From Ustulina deusta (Eukaryota > Ascomycota > Sordariomycetes > Xylariales > Xylariaceae): a stretch of DNA of 64,000 nt. Below are positions 1 through 11,057 of the stretch, in pieces (the stretch's first letter is position 1; each line of letters opens with the position of its first letter). Position numbers and translations under genes: made by a program. The stretch spans positions 806,001-870,000 of the forward strand of contig JAJNNX010000002.1 of assembly GCA_023159155.1 (NCBI GenBank). Direction: 5' to 3'. The notes under the pieces were generated by a model. The model made no database searches, was not told the DNA's origin, and worked only from the letters and a program-made list of their open reading frames with translations.

Positions 1-3000
1 AAATTTGACTTGTTCGTCTTTCCTTTCTTAGGCAAATCCCATTCATCGGGCGGGATAGGATTTCCTCCAGGCTCGACTATTGCATATGAACTTTCACGTG
101 ATAGCTCTGGGGCAACAGCTGTTGATGGAACCGACTCGTCAGCCTCGTCAGCCACAGAGTCTCTCTTAGCCTTCTTTTTCCTCTTCTTCTTGTCTTTGCT
201 AGGCGCAGGCCACTCCTCTTGCGGAGCTGCAGAATCATCGATGACTTGTTCGGGATATTGGGGTATCGATTCTAGACTCGCACCGAAATCACGTACTCTA
301 GGTTCCCATTCACTCGCCTTCGTATCCTTGCTCATTGTTGCCCAATCGACTTCCTGCTCTGTAGTCTTTGCACCTTCGAGAGCCAGGGATGTGTCGACTG
401 GGTCAGTAGCTTCGCATGGTTCAACGTTTCTGCTTTGCTGAGGATCACGTTCGAAGTCCTGGGGAGAGTCTTGCTGAATCACGATAGGCCTCTTTGACTT
501 CTTTGGCTTTTTCTTTTTTAAGGACGTATCCACCCAATTGTCAATGACAGGCTCGGGGGCTTGTTGGATAGAAGATGAGTCTCGTGATACTTGATCATCT
601 TCCCAAGCCTGCCTGTCTGCAGCTCCATCTCGTCTCTTTTGCTCCTTCTTGGTAAGGCTGCTTGCAGGTATGGCCCAATCTTCTTCTGAAATTGAACGCG
701 GCGTCTCCGGTACTGGGTCATCATGTACAGCTAATACAGATTTATCAGAAATATCTTGCTCGGCGGCTTTCTCTTGTTTACGCCTCTCTTTTTTGCTCAA
801 TCTCGAGAAGATTTCGGAGTCGTTGGAAGATATCTCTTTCTCCTCTGTGGCACTATCCCGCAATTCGCCAATCGCGAAGCTTGTGTCCCCTCTATTGTGG
901 GCGTTATCCTTGGTGCTTTGACTAGTTGCTGCCGCCGAAGTACCGAATGGTTCATTTGAACCAGGGGGGGAATCGCGGCGATGGAATTTTGCGTCATCGA
1001 TGATGATATTAGGATCAAAGCCACTACCTTCAAGTCCGGCCGCGATACTCGCCATAAATACCGGGTCCTCAGCAAAGCGTCCGGGCATCTGATGGCTCCT
1101 TGGGCTTGGGGGTTTCGGCCCAGGGATTGGTGGGTCATCGTACAGCGCATCAAATTGTAAGGAATGCCTCTTCTTGGACGACTGGCCAGGCTCTTTGGAT
1201 TCGACATGCTCACGAGGTACATCCGTACCAACGCCAGAGCCAGAAATTGATGAAGCAGCAATCCCAACGCCAACACCAGAAATAGAAGCCATTATGGCAC
1301 CCCAGCCTTTCTTGTCAGTTCGAGACCTAGATGTCTCCGCGGGAGTAATAATTCTGGTACCCGAGTAGGGATCATTTTCCCGCTCTGGACTCTCAACCAC
1401 ATAGTGCTTTGTCTGGTTCTCACCCCAAGTTACAACTTTAGATGGTACTGCCGATGATGTTGAGACTACCTCATCTTGTATCACAGCAGACATAGAATCA
1501 GTGTCAACTTTAGTTGTGGGCGACGGTATATCAATGTTTCTGAGCTGCTGCTTCTCGGGAATCGGTGAAGGCGCTGGGGTTGGGCGTACGAGATTCAGCA
1601 TCGGACGTTCACGCTCCGCAGAAGGATCTCTTGCACTGAATATCGGGAATGTTGATGACCGACGCCGAGACTCGGAAACCCGGAAACGAGAAAGCTCTTT
1701 AGGATGCTCCAAAACATTATCAATTCGCACATCAGCATTAGGCCCATCGAAAGGATTCTTTTGTTTCGGATGATCCAGTGCTGGAGGTGTTACGACTTGA
1801 GAGGCATTTGCTGAATCTCTCCCCTCATCCTTCCATTTGTCGACTACCGAGTCGGGAGAATTGCTTCGGGATCTTTCTTCCTGTTCTCGAATTCTGCGTG
1901 CCAGCCTAGCCTCACGGTAGGCTCGGTCAGCATCATCGAGTACAGGGTCCTTAGGTCGAGTCGCAGAACTGGAATCCTGTGAGTGATCCCGAGACCCGGC
2001 GTCTCGCTCAGGGGAACGCTTATGCCGACGTTCAGCAATCTCAACTGCAGCTGCAGCAGCGAAGGCGGCTTTGCTTACGGGAACAGTTGCCTGCTCAGCA
2101 GCTTTGTACGCATTTTGTGCGTCTTGAAGCTCACGTTCAAAGGAATCCTTGCGACTCAAGCGCTCGTAAGGTACATAAGATTCGAATTTAGAGAAGTCGG
2201 GCTCGCGATCCACAGTCATAATCACCGGGGTCAGCGGTTGTATCGGTGTGCCATAACGTGGTGTTGCGAAAGCGTCATCCGCAACCTGGTATTGAAACGG
2301 GTCAATTGTGCTCTTCAACCGTTCAACGCTAGGTTCTTCTGAGGGCGCTGGAACATCATTTTTCGGGTCATGAACACTAGTTTGATTCTCGCGGGACTTC
2401 TCTCTGCGTCTTTCTCTTCGACTTACTTTCTGGTCATCTCTCAAGTCATTATTTTCTCCTTTGCCTTCAGCAGTACGGTCGAGATTATCATGATACTTAT
2501 CACGACGGCGGCTCTCCCTTTTGAAATCACGATCCAAGTCAGACTCCATTTCCCCTCCACGGCGCTTCTCCTTCTCATCATTACGAGTAGCTTCTGGGTC
2601 TTTCTCGAGCGGTTTTTCGGGAGGTACATCACGCAATACATCACGACCATCGTACTTCTCATATTTACCGGCATACCCCTTAACACCGGAGCGTTCAGAC
2701 TGCCATTGTGGATCATCAGAACGAGATTCTTCGTATTTATTCTGATCGGCCTTTCGAGCAGCCCTCAAAAATCCACCAATAGCCGCATCCGAGCTCAAAG
2801 GGGCATTAATAGCAGCATCAGGAAGTCCAATCCCGCCAGTTTGTGCCACGGCCCTAGCCGTTGACGGCCTATTTGAGTATTTTGGGTCTGTGTCAACAGA
2901 GTCAAAGACTTTTCTGTAAACTGGAGTGATCGGTTTTGGCTGCTGGATTGGTACCGGGTCGGGCCGAGGGCTAGAGGCCAAATCTTGATGAGCAGAAACA

Positions 3001-4208
3001 ATGGATCCGTGACCTACGTCAAAACGTGATGGGTCAGAGGTCGGTACGGGATAGACGTGTTGCATAGGGTGACCTTCAGCTGACACTACAGTCTCACCCG
3101 GGGCAATCGATGGTTCATAGTGCGGGCGCACATCATCAACCGCGTTGCGATCCACGCGCTCAAAGCCACAGGGGGTCCGGACAAAGCCCCGGAGCGAATT
3201 TACTGGTCCAAACAGCTTGGGATCAACGAGAGAAGGTTTACGATTTAGAGGTATGTCTTGGGAATATGTTTGCGTAGGTCCAAAAGATGCGCCGAAGTGA
3301 GATGGTCTACTCGAGTTGCTCGGGAGATGATGAGATGAGCCATAGGCGAGACCATTGTCGCTATCGTTCTCGCCTGACTCGTCATCTGACGAAGCGGACT
3401 CCCAATCCTCCCAATCCGATTCATCTGGGGAGGAGTCCCGGCGGGGTTTAGAGTTTCCGATTCCCTTGTTCGAGTTCCCGCTATTAGTTCGGCGGAACTG
3501 ATTAAGTGCGGTAGCTGCACTAGCAAGTGTGGACGGGCGGGTTCGTCCCGCAGCTCGAAGGTCATCGGTATTTTGTTGTCTCGCAAGCTCGGCAAACTTT
3601 CGGCCCAGCTCAATAATCTCTTCATCGGTCTGCGCACGCCTTGGAGGCCGGGGCCGCTCAGGGTCACTGTCTCTTTCTGGAGGCCTCGGCCCAGTTGGAG
3701 GGCTAAACTCGCGACTGCTACGCCGATTGATGTAGCCCCTACCGTAAGCAAGGTCCGAGCCAACGGACGAGGACGAGGAATTGCCGAAGCGCAATATTTT
3801 ACTTCGCTTCTTTTTGATACGGCGGCGCTGTTTCCGAGCATTGCCAGAGAAGAATGAGCCAAACCCGAATCCCGTAGCGGGTTGGGAGATATTCAAGAGC
3901 GATGAGGAGGTAGAGGAGGAAGAGGTGGTGGAAGATAATGAGCTTGAGAGACCACGGTCGCGATCACGCGCTAGGGAGGGTTCAGGTTGGGATGGCGACT
4001 CATGTGGTGCTTGATACGACTCTTGGAATGGTTGTTGATATGACGGTCGGTATGGCTGTTGGCGTGGTTGTGGGAACGATTCTTCATAGGGCGGGATAGA
4101 GGGTGGGATGGGGTGGTTTTGGAGTTGCTCTCTGGAGTCGCGGCGTTCTTTGCGCCGGCGGCGAGAGCTCTCGGGACTCCGCCGGCGATGATGCTCCCGG
4201 GACATCAT
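1..4208 (-). CDS. Giant involucrin-repeat protein, possibly Leashin (LAH)-like; 3' end outside the window
   Basis: An unbroken minus-strand frame runs from ATG at 4206-4208 (a second Met codon follows at once) to the window edge, about 1,402 codons without a stop or intron. The N-terminus is Arg/Ser-rich (MMSREHHRRRSPESSRRRR), followed by a Pro/Gln/Tyr stretch, a Ser-rich block, a basic patch with FGNSSSSSVGSDLAYGRGYI, and then long disordered charged sequence. Towards the left edge are degenerate repeats in which an acidic-Trp motif precedes Lys clusters (EEDWAIPASSLTKKEQK, DNWVDTSLKKKKPKK, EEWPAPSKDKKKRKK, DEWDLPKKGK). This is the hallmark of fungal 'involucrin repeat' proteins. From memory, the Woronin-body tether Leashin (LAH) of Neurospora and Aspergillus has been annotated under this name; that link is inference. 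That it is a real coding gene is nearly certain; the LAH identity is moderate. The 3' end is missing. Confidence 0.85.
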   Translation of the reverse strand, partial: MMSREHHRRRSPESSRRRRKERRDSREQLQNHPIPPSIPPYEESFPQPRQQPYRPSYQQPFQESYQAPHESPSQPEPSLARDRDRGLSSSLSSTTSSSSTSSSLLNISQPATGFGFGSFFSGNARKQRRRIKKKRSKILRFGNSSSSSVGSDLAYGRGYINRRSSREFSPPTGPRPPERDSDPERPRPPRRAQTDEEIIELGRKFAELARQQNTDDLRAAGRTRPSTLASAATALNQFRRTNSGNSNKGIGNSKPRRDSSPDESDWEDWESASSDDESGENDSDNGLAYGSSHHLPSNSSRPSHFGASFGPTQTYSQDIPLNRKPSLVDPKLFGPVNSLRGFVRTPCGFERVDRNAVDDVRPHYEPSIAPGETVVSAEGHPMQHVYPVPTSDPSRFDVGHGSIVSAHQDLASSPRPDPVPIQQPKPITPVYRKVFDSVDTDPKYSNRPSTARAVAQTGGIGLPDAAINAPLSSDAAIGGFLRAARKADQNKYEESRSDDPQWQSERSGVKGYAGKYEKYDGRDVLRDVPPEKPLEKDPEATRNDEKEKRRGGEMESDLDRDFKRESRRRDKYHDNLDRTAEGKGENNDLRDDQKVSRRERRREKSRENQTSVHDPKNDVPAPSEEPSVERLKSTIDPFQYQVADDAFATPRYGTPIQPLTPVIMTVDREPDFSKFESYVPYERLSRKDSFERELQDAQNAYKAAEQATVPVSKAAFAAAAAVEIAERRHKRSPERDAGSRDHSQDSSSATRPKDPVLDDADRAYREARLARRIREQEERSRSNSPDSVVDKWKDEGRDSANASQVVTPPALDHPKQKNPFDGPNADVRIDNVLEHPKELSRFRVSESRRRSSTFPIFSARDPSAERERPMLNLVRPTPAPSPIPEKQQLRNIDIPSPTTKVDTDSMSAVIQDEVVSTSSAVPSKVVTWGENQTKHYVVESPERENDPYSGTRIITPAETSRSRTDKKGWGAIMASISGVGVGIAASSISGSGVGTDVPREHVESKEPGQSSKKRHSLQFDALYDDPPIPGPKPPSPRSHQMPGRFAEDPVFMASIAAGLEGSGFDPNIIIDDAKFHRRDSPPGSNEPFGTSAAATSQSTKDNAHNRGDTSFAIGELRDSATEEKEISSNDSEIFSRLSKKERRKQEKAAEQDISDKSVLAVHDDPVPETPRSISEEDWAIPASSLTKKEQKRRDGAADRQAWEDDQVSRDSSSIQQAPEPVIDNWVDTSLKKKKPKKSKRPIVIQQDSPQDFERDPQQSRNVEPCEATDPVDTSLALEGAKTTEQEVDWATMSKDTKASEWEPRVRDFGASLESIPQYPEQVIDDSAAPQEEWPAPSKDKKKRKKKAKRDSVADEADESVPSTAVAPELSRESSYAIVEPGGNPIPPDEWDLPKKGKTNKSN

Positions 4209-7200
4209 CTTAACGACTATTACTTATTGAAAATCAATCATGAGGTCAGTTAGAGGATGTTGCTAAATGGGCGTGGGCAGCAACAGCCACGGTAGCGGTT
4301 TTGATATACCGTCAATGCGGTATGGCCTGTATGTCGAGGTCCAGAATGGTGGATTAGGTAGGTAGACGGCAGTAGATAACCTCAGATTCAGGATGTTTTG
4401 TTTAGATAGATAGCCGTGGTGGGTGGGACTCATAACATGAAATGGAACTAAAACCGCAGCTGGCTCTAGCTTTGGCTTGGGCAAGCTGAAATAGTATACT
4501 AACCTGGATTCGGTGTCTGGGCTTGCTACCTAAGTTGGTAGGGTGAGCGGTTGAGACGGCCCACGCACGCTTGAGGTTTTCACTGCCAGCTGAGGAGCTC
4601 CATAAATCGAGTGGCTGGTTCCCCGTTTCTAGGCACACTAGCAAGCTCCGGTAGGTAAGTACCTACTACTAGTATGTATGTAGGTAGCACAGTCTGCGAA
4701 TTGCGAATGGAGACTAGACTTGTTAGGTGAAGTGATAACGCCCCACGGATTCTCCCTCTGAATCCTACCTCAGGTGTTCTTCTGTGGTGTCCGGGTGTGT
4801 TTTGGTTGGAGGCCATATAGATATTATGCAGTGCCACGTCAGTTTGCGGGTACGTCTGATTTTGGTTTTTGGCCACACTTTGCACCTGCAACGCCTCCCT
4901 TACGCATACCTCTGCACGACACCACCTCTTGCTGTGGACGGGCGCCGAGTTAGGGGCAAATCGCCACAACGAAGACTCACTCAGCGACGCAGGGCTGAAG
5001 GGCAATGATAGGAACGGATCGAACGGATCGAACTGCTACATACATATCCAATTTATTTCCATGTCTCCTTAAAAAGTAACCCTATTGGTTCATGTCGAGT
5101 CCGCTTGTGTTCAACCTCTGTTTAGGCCTCGTCCTTGTCCCAATGACTGATCAGACAAATGTAGCCTCACAGAAGCCATGGTCCTGAAAGAAGACAACAC
5201 AGTGACGCAGGCGGAAATATTGTGGAACTCCAAGTTGCCAGAATTATGGCCTGCATAAAAATGAACCCAATCCCATCACCTACCTACCTACCTACCTACT
5301 GGTTCATTCACCTACTCGGCCAGGCAATTTTGCGATCGATACCTACTTCGATAGGCGAGTGGGATATGTCCCCATGACTTAAATTGAAGTGGAGCCAACC
5401 CATTTACATATATATAGTTCCGCAGAGATTTCATTTTGGGAGTCGATGTCTCATCCATATCAATTCAGTCAAAGACTGATATTCATTAGTAGGTACCCCA
5501 ATACCTCGACTAGTATGGAGCTTAGTCACAAACATTATATATATTCACTCCAGGTACATACCTAGAAGTATAGGCAGCAGTGAAAGGTAGTAGGTGCTGG
5601 TTTCTGGCGTATATCGCACTCGGGTTTCTTATCAGATCAAATGTCTCTCCCCTACTTTTCTTTTATCTCATGGCCAAATTAATTGGACCCTAGGCTAGAA
5701 TACATATATGGCATCTATCGTGATAGAGAAATAAGAAAACAGCAGATCGATCTCCAGTGTATAAAGCCATGTTCCAGCCGGTCTCGGCAGTTGCAAGTGT
5801 CTGTACGTATTTTGTTTTTGTTTTGCCTAACTACCAGGTAACGTTGCTACACTTGTTTTTATTAGCGGCCAACTTATATTCTTGGACCTTTAAACCAACT
5901 ACAAGTCTCTTTCTGCACCGACTATTCTCTTCTACTGCGTCGCATACATATTTAAGAAAGATGTCTTCCCTTTGCTAGCCAAGATTTCCTTGCTACCTAC
6001 ACGTATTTGTGCACCGGCACTCAACAGTTCCAATATCTGTCCCTCCCACAACCACAACTTGCGAGATTCCCCATTTGTGACCCTTACTATTATTACACAC
6101 TCCGAAATTTCCAACTCGCTCCGTTTACAATTCTGTTGGTACATATTTTCGTATCTATGTTGCAAAAGCATCAACCCAATTGGCACATCAACACTTTCCC
6201 ATACATACAGTAGTATATCCCTAGTAAGACCAACAAACCACAACATCCGTTGGCATAAAACTCCAATACCAAATTTAATTCAGCGTAGCGTGCACTTCTT
6301 TATTCTGCCTCCGTGCACAACCATTCGTTTTCTTCTTCAAGTTCTCGTTTATTTTTATTTTGTTATATACTCTCATTAATTGAAGCCACATGATAGATAT
6401 TCAAACCAAGTTTCACAGCCTATGCAATTGGTACATGCAGATAGTGGTAGTTTGACCTACCAGGTAGGCACCCATGTCAGTGTACCTACCTGGTATAGGT
6501 AGGTACCTAGGAGCGACCCATATATGTATCTAGCAAGATAGGAAGTACTCAGCTACCCCGGCCATATACACTAATGATTGCAGGTGGGTATCTTTTTATC
6601 TCCGGGGACTGCTCCGGGCGTCACGTACCACGTTTCGGCCTTATCTAACTCAACGACAGAACTCCTTCTGCCTCTACCTATATTTGTGCCTCGTATCACA
6701 CATCTGCATCTGCATGTATTCATTCCGGACTGGTTCCACCCAAATCTATATCTCCTCTACTCGTATTGATTGCCGGACGGACTCATGTTGGGGATCGGCC
6801 TACACGTGCTTAATCTCCTCTGTAAATCTTTGTCACCATTGCAAAAGACAAAATCAAAAACAACTTCATCTGTACCCCTATCGTGCCGTCCCTTAGTATC
6901 TAATTGCTGTCTCATTTTCTTCCCGGGAGGTAAACATCTTAGCAGTATCCATGAAACTTGACAGTGCAAGTCCCCGTGCATTGTTATTATTATAGCCGTT
7001 CCACAGCAAACACGATCCCCCCTGGCTTCACCACTGACACAATCGCCATTGCTTGGCCATTGACCAACAGGAATGCCCATCGGGGGCCTGCAATTCAATC
7101 TCGCCCTCTTCGTCCGCCGGATCTACCATCCCCTTCTGGTGCTGTCAGGATCGAGCGTCGGCTTCGCAGACAATTCCCGACCTGCCCACCGACACCGCGA

Positions 7201-7532
7201 TAACCACGAACGGCGCCGCAGTCTTCGATAGCCAAGTCGCAACCCCAATTTCGCAACGCGCCACGTGTTCTCGTCGTCCGTCGGCATATCTCGACCGAAT
7301 CGCACCATCGAATGCAACCGCCTACTTCGCAGCGGGTTCAATCTAGGCGGTAGTCATTGCGCATCTCATGTTCAACGGGCGCAGCAGGCCCGCTCCCTTG
7401 CAAACCCAGCTGGACTCTATTCCAGGTCCGTCAACCATCCAGCCCTCAGCTAGCTAACCGCTCGTTGGGCCAACATCCTATCCCCAAGCCTTCGCTCACA
7501 AAGTGTCCGTCGCAGGTATACCACGTACTCCT
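4209..7532. other. Intergenic region / divergent promoters, no gene recognised
   Basis: This stretch of about 3.3 kb lies between the divergent involucrin-repeat gene and MNN10. I see no frame with protein-like character. It carries dispersed TAGGTA/TACCTA motifs, including a tandem CTAC run near 5277-5299 and clusters at about 4655-4690 and 6455-6510. The last kilobase is C/T-rich, as in fungal 5' untranslated leaders, and probably holds the transcription start of MNN10. A CGCAG followed by GTATACC just before 7533 could be a leader splice acceptor. Confidence 0.5.
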
Positions 7533-9016
7533 ATGTCCCTAAGCCGGAGTCCCTCGCCGATTCCGGGTGGTGGTTGGTCCTCACCTGGCCTAGATATCAC
7601 CTCCAGCGGTCGATCAACCCCAGCCAAGATGACATTTTCGAGTTCGAATCCAGGAGCCGTTACGTGGGAATCGGCGCGCATGAAGTCTCGGGGTGTCGCT
7701 AGCTATCCATCATTCTCGACACAAAACCAAGGCTTCTTTACTCGGAATATGCGCCGTATATCCAGTAGTCTACCATCTTTCTCCATCAAGAATGATGACG
7801 GTGCTACGGGAAAGGACAAATTCCGGCCAGCCCAGTGGAGAATACCTTTGTTAGGGCGCATAGGGGCTTTTATGGCGCGAATGAGTAGAAGGTGGAAGGT
7901 CCGCGCCTTGATAGCCATCATCTTCCTGGCTTGTTATATTCTATTCTATGTCACACGTGGGTCATTCATGATACCGAGACCTCCTGGCTGAGATACTAAC
8001 ATAATCCTAGCTCTGCATTATTACTGGAGGAGAACAAGCTGGCTCGGGGGTGGGCAAAAGTTTGTCATCATCCTTGCGGCCAACATTGGTGGTGGTGTCA
8101 TGGAATGGAAGGGTGCAAGAGAATGGGCGATCGAGAGAGACAGCGTTCGGAACAAACGAAAATACGTCGCCCGGTGGGGCTACGAGCTTGAGGTTGTTGA
8201 CATGAGTATCAAAAAGCGATATGCTCATGAATGGCGAGAAAGCTGGGAAAAGGTGGACAGTATCAGAAACAGCTTCAGGAAATATCCCAAGGCCGAATGG
8301 TAAGTATTCTGTCACTCTAGGTTCTTCAAGGCAGGTACTAAGCTTGAATTAGGATTTGGTGGTTAGATCTCAATACTTTCATCATGGAACCTTCTTATTC
8401 ACTCCAGGGCCATATCTTCAACAGCCTTCAAAAGCATATATATCAAGACATCAATGAGTTCAACCCGCTCAATCTCACGCATCCACTTCAAGCCAACTAC
8501 CTCGACCCTGAGGCTCTCAGCCCTGTGGGGGATGGAAATGTCGACTCGGTAAACTTGATGCTATCTCAAGACTGTGCTGGGTTCAACTTAGGATCCTTCT
8601 TTGTCAGGAGAAGTGCATGGACAGATCGGCTGTTGGATATCTGGTGGGATCCAGTATCATACGAGCAGAAGCATATGGAGTGGGAGCACAAGGAACAAAG
8701 TGCATTGCAACAACTTTATACAACACAGCCCTGGATTCGAAGCCATACTGCATTCCTTCCTCAGAGAATGATCAATAGTTTTCCGACCGGAGCCTGCAAT
8801 GCCAACGGTAACGATACCCGCATTCATTACGACCAAAATGATCGAGATTTCTTTGTCAACATGGCAGGCTGTGAGTTTGGGCGCGACTGTTGGGGCGAGA
8901 TGTACAACTTCCGTGAGCTCAGCTACTACCTCAACCGAAATCCCTGGGAGCGTTTCAAGGAGGATTTGGTGGCAGTCATCTGGTATAAACTGACGGGCCA
9001 GAAGGTGAGATTATAG
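7533..9016 (+). CDS. MNN10: MNN10-type alpha-1,6-mannosyltransferase (GT34), mannan polymerase subunit
   Basis: Three exons: 7533-7956, 8011-8299 and 8353-9016, giving 458 residues. The introns are 54 and 53 bp; the first has donor GTGGGT and branch site ACTAAC, the second donor GTAAGT. The protein is a type II Golgi membrane protein: a Ser/Pro-rich cytosolic tail (MSLSRSPSPIPGGG), one membrane segment at about residues 122-140 (LIAIIFLACYILFYV), then a lumenal GMA12/MNN10 domain. Recognisable landmarks are FVIILAANIGGGVMEWK, KRKYVARWGYEL, the nucleotide-sugar site WIWWLDLNTFIMEP (in the place of the family's DxD region), and CAGFNLGSFFVRRS. The family adds alpha-1,6-mannose to the N-glycan mannan backbone. 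I chose the ATG at 7533; the frame stays open upstream to 7503, but without another ATG. Length fits the family. Confidence 0.92.
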
Positions 9017-10848
9017 CACCGTTTCGGGGATTGTCCAATATCTGACACAACTTCGCTATGGCGTGGATTACTCTCCAACTCCTCGACAACAGATGCTCTC
9101 GCAGCATCGTAATTTAAACACCTACGATGTCAACTAGCAAAAGGCCAAATCTATCTAGATATTCGCCCGCATTATTCGCCCGCATAGCCGACCCTAGCCT
9201 CTGAGCAGACTGTAGTCGGACATGTGGTTCATCATATCACTGCAATCTCACCAGTGGCAAAAGGCCGAACCACTGTATTAGTATCAGTCTCGTGTATTTA
9301 TATTCATAGATGTTGGGGATATTATGTGGTATGACGATAGTTACTGTCATGAAGCTTAAGATCCTGGAGCTGGGTAATTATCGAGCTAGGGAGTCATCTA
9401 TATCTAATATATTATGTCTCATCGTGGCAAGCGGCTACATGCATTCAAACGTTCCATCACTACATGCCGTTGCTGTAGAGAGGGCGGGGAGAACGAACAT
9501 GGACAGTCCACATAGATAACTTGCCTACGCGGTGGTCTGCTTCAACGCGGGCAGGCCTTTATTCATCGAGCTTCCTATTAACAATTATGTCCTCTAACTC
9601 CTTCGGTGAGCACGTAGCCTTAGTGTCTTATTCCAAACCACCCCGTACTCCAACTCTACATCTAGCATCATAGGCAACTGCCAAACCCGCCAAGACGGGT
9701 AGTTGGGACTCCGGCCTCCAAAGCCACGACGACACAGACGTCGCCGAGAACCTAGATGGCATTCGGGTTTTGGCTCTGTGCTCGGTTCTCATCACCCTCG
9801 CCCTCCCTATCTTCTCCGGTCCTTAGCCGCACAGCGACGGTACAGAAATCTCGATACCAGCGATCGCTGGATGGCAGAATCCACAAAATTCTGGAAACCG
9901 GTGTTCGTGCCGGTGACCGCGTATCATAGGTAGGAGCAAGCGTACCATATCGACTGACGCGAGATCAAGCGGTGGACATACGCTGGTACTACGTGTGCTA
10001 CACCGGACCTACCGACCATTGGTAGTAGGTCTAGCTGATCGCCGCGCTGATGGATGCACAGATTGCGGCGCTCCGCCATGGGTTAGTGGGGGCAAGACTA
10101 AGGAGTATAAATCTGGTGAAGAATTTTGGTATAGTAGTGTAGGGTAAGTTTTTATCTATACCTTCACTTTTGATATAAGTCATTTTATATGTATTGTAGT
10201 TCCAACTAGTAGGGAGTCTTGTAAATTAATCTTGTCCTAATAACCATTTACTTGCTCGCCCATGAAACATAGAAGGAGACGTCTTGGATATAAAAGTTTG
10301 GCAGCAGAAAGATAAAACTCAATAAATACTCCGCGGATAACCCACCACATTAGACATGCAGAGTACGAACTGCACGTCCTGGATAGAGAATGAAGAAGAC
10401 CTGTTTTGCTGCACGGGTTGCATGAATTTAAATGCTGTAGCAAACGAAGGAGCAGCCGGATCATAAGATCGTCTACGAGTTTCGGGGGGAGGTTCGATCG
10501 TGCGTGAGTTACCCACATTGCAAGGGCAATTGATGAAGCCTGCCGCCAGTCTGGCCTTATGAATGCAGAAGAGTGCCCAATGGAGGCACACCAAGGAATA
10601 GAAAGCCAAGGGAATCACGACAATAGTCCGTGAATAACAAACGAGGAAGGTTACCTAAAAGATTACAAGGTTGCCGCTGGCGCGTGTACGAGAACGCTTC
10701 AGTCCGTGTCCCTACGCCCGATATTCTATATATATGCCGAGTTAGTTTATCCTGGCCGCTCACTGGGCTGGGATAAAGGAGAGACATCAAGGATGGCGAT
10801 GACCAGTAGAACACCCAGGAGAAAAGGTTTTGCTGGGGCTTCTACCAC
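9017..10848. other. Intergenic region with a possible eroded coding relic near 9690-9930
   Basis: No intact gene is visible. Around 9745-9830 a short frame reads DDTDVAENLDGIRVLALCSV followed by a hydrophobic stretch and a TAG. A second frame directly behind it (9836-9930) reads on for about 30 codons. The pattern resembles a membrane protein exon that has decayed or is spliced in a way I could not resolve. The rest is unremarkable. The right boundary is the target site of the large retrotransposon. Confidence 0.25.
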
Positions 10849-10853
10849 GTACT
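10849..10853. repeat. Target-site duplication GTACT, left copy
   Basis: The pentamer GTACT immediately precedes the TGTTACG start of the 5' LTR. The identical pentamer follows the 3' LTR at 26295-26299. Five-bp duplications are normal for LTR-retrotransposon integration. A perfect match outside two 204-bp LTRs shows that this is a single insertion with both ends intact. Confidence 0.85.
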
Positions 10854-11057
10854 TGTTACGTTATACGACTGGGTTAGTGTCATATGACTTAGCCCCACTT
10901 ATCCTGTACTATAGCTTGATTTTTGCCTATAAAAGTTAGAACAGAGATCTTTTCTTTTAGCAAATTATATCTAGGTTCTGTTTAGATTGTTTTTTTTTGT
11001 GTAATATATAATTAGTACGTATTATATGCTATAATATATTAATTATAGCTTATTATA
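10854..11057 (+). repeat. 5' LTR (204 bp)
   Basis: The LTR starts TGTTACGTTATA and ends CTTATTATA. It aligns without gaps to the 3' LTR at 26091-26294. The visible differences are transitions only (C/T or G/A). The terminal TA probably descends from the canonical CA through RIP, because CpA is the preferred RIP target. Mutations are concentrated in the right, inward half; the left half keeps more C and G (for example TTATACGACTGGG against TTATATAACTAGG in the other copy). Confidence 0.9.

Noticed and set aside
7503..7532. Upstream extension of the MNN10 frame to a GTG at 7503
   Set aside because: Nuclear fungal genes start at ATG; the first ATG of the frame at 7533 gives the expected MSLSRSPSP-type N-terminus.
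10928..10935. TATAAAAG in the 5' LTR that looks like a TATA box
   Set aside because: The better-preserved right half of the 3' LTR reads TACAGAAG at the same place, so the TATA-like sequence in the 5' copy is most simply explained as a product of RIP (C-to-T and G-to-A), not an ancestral promoter.
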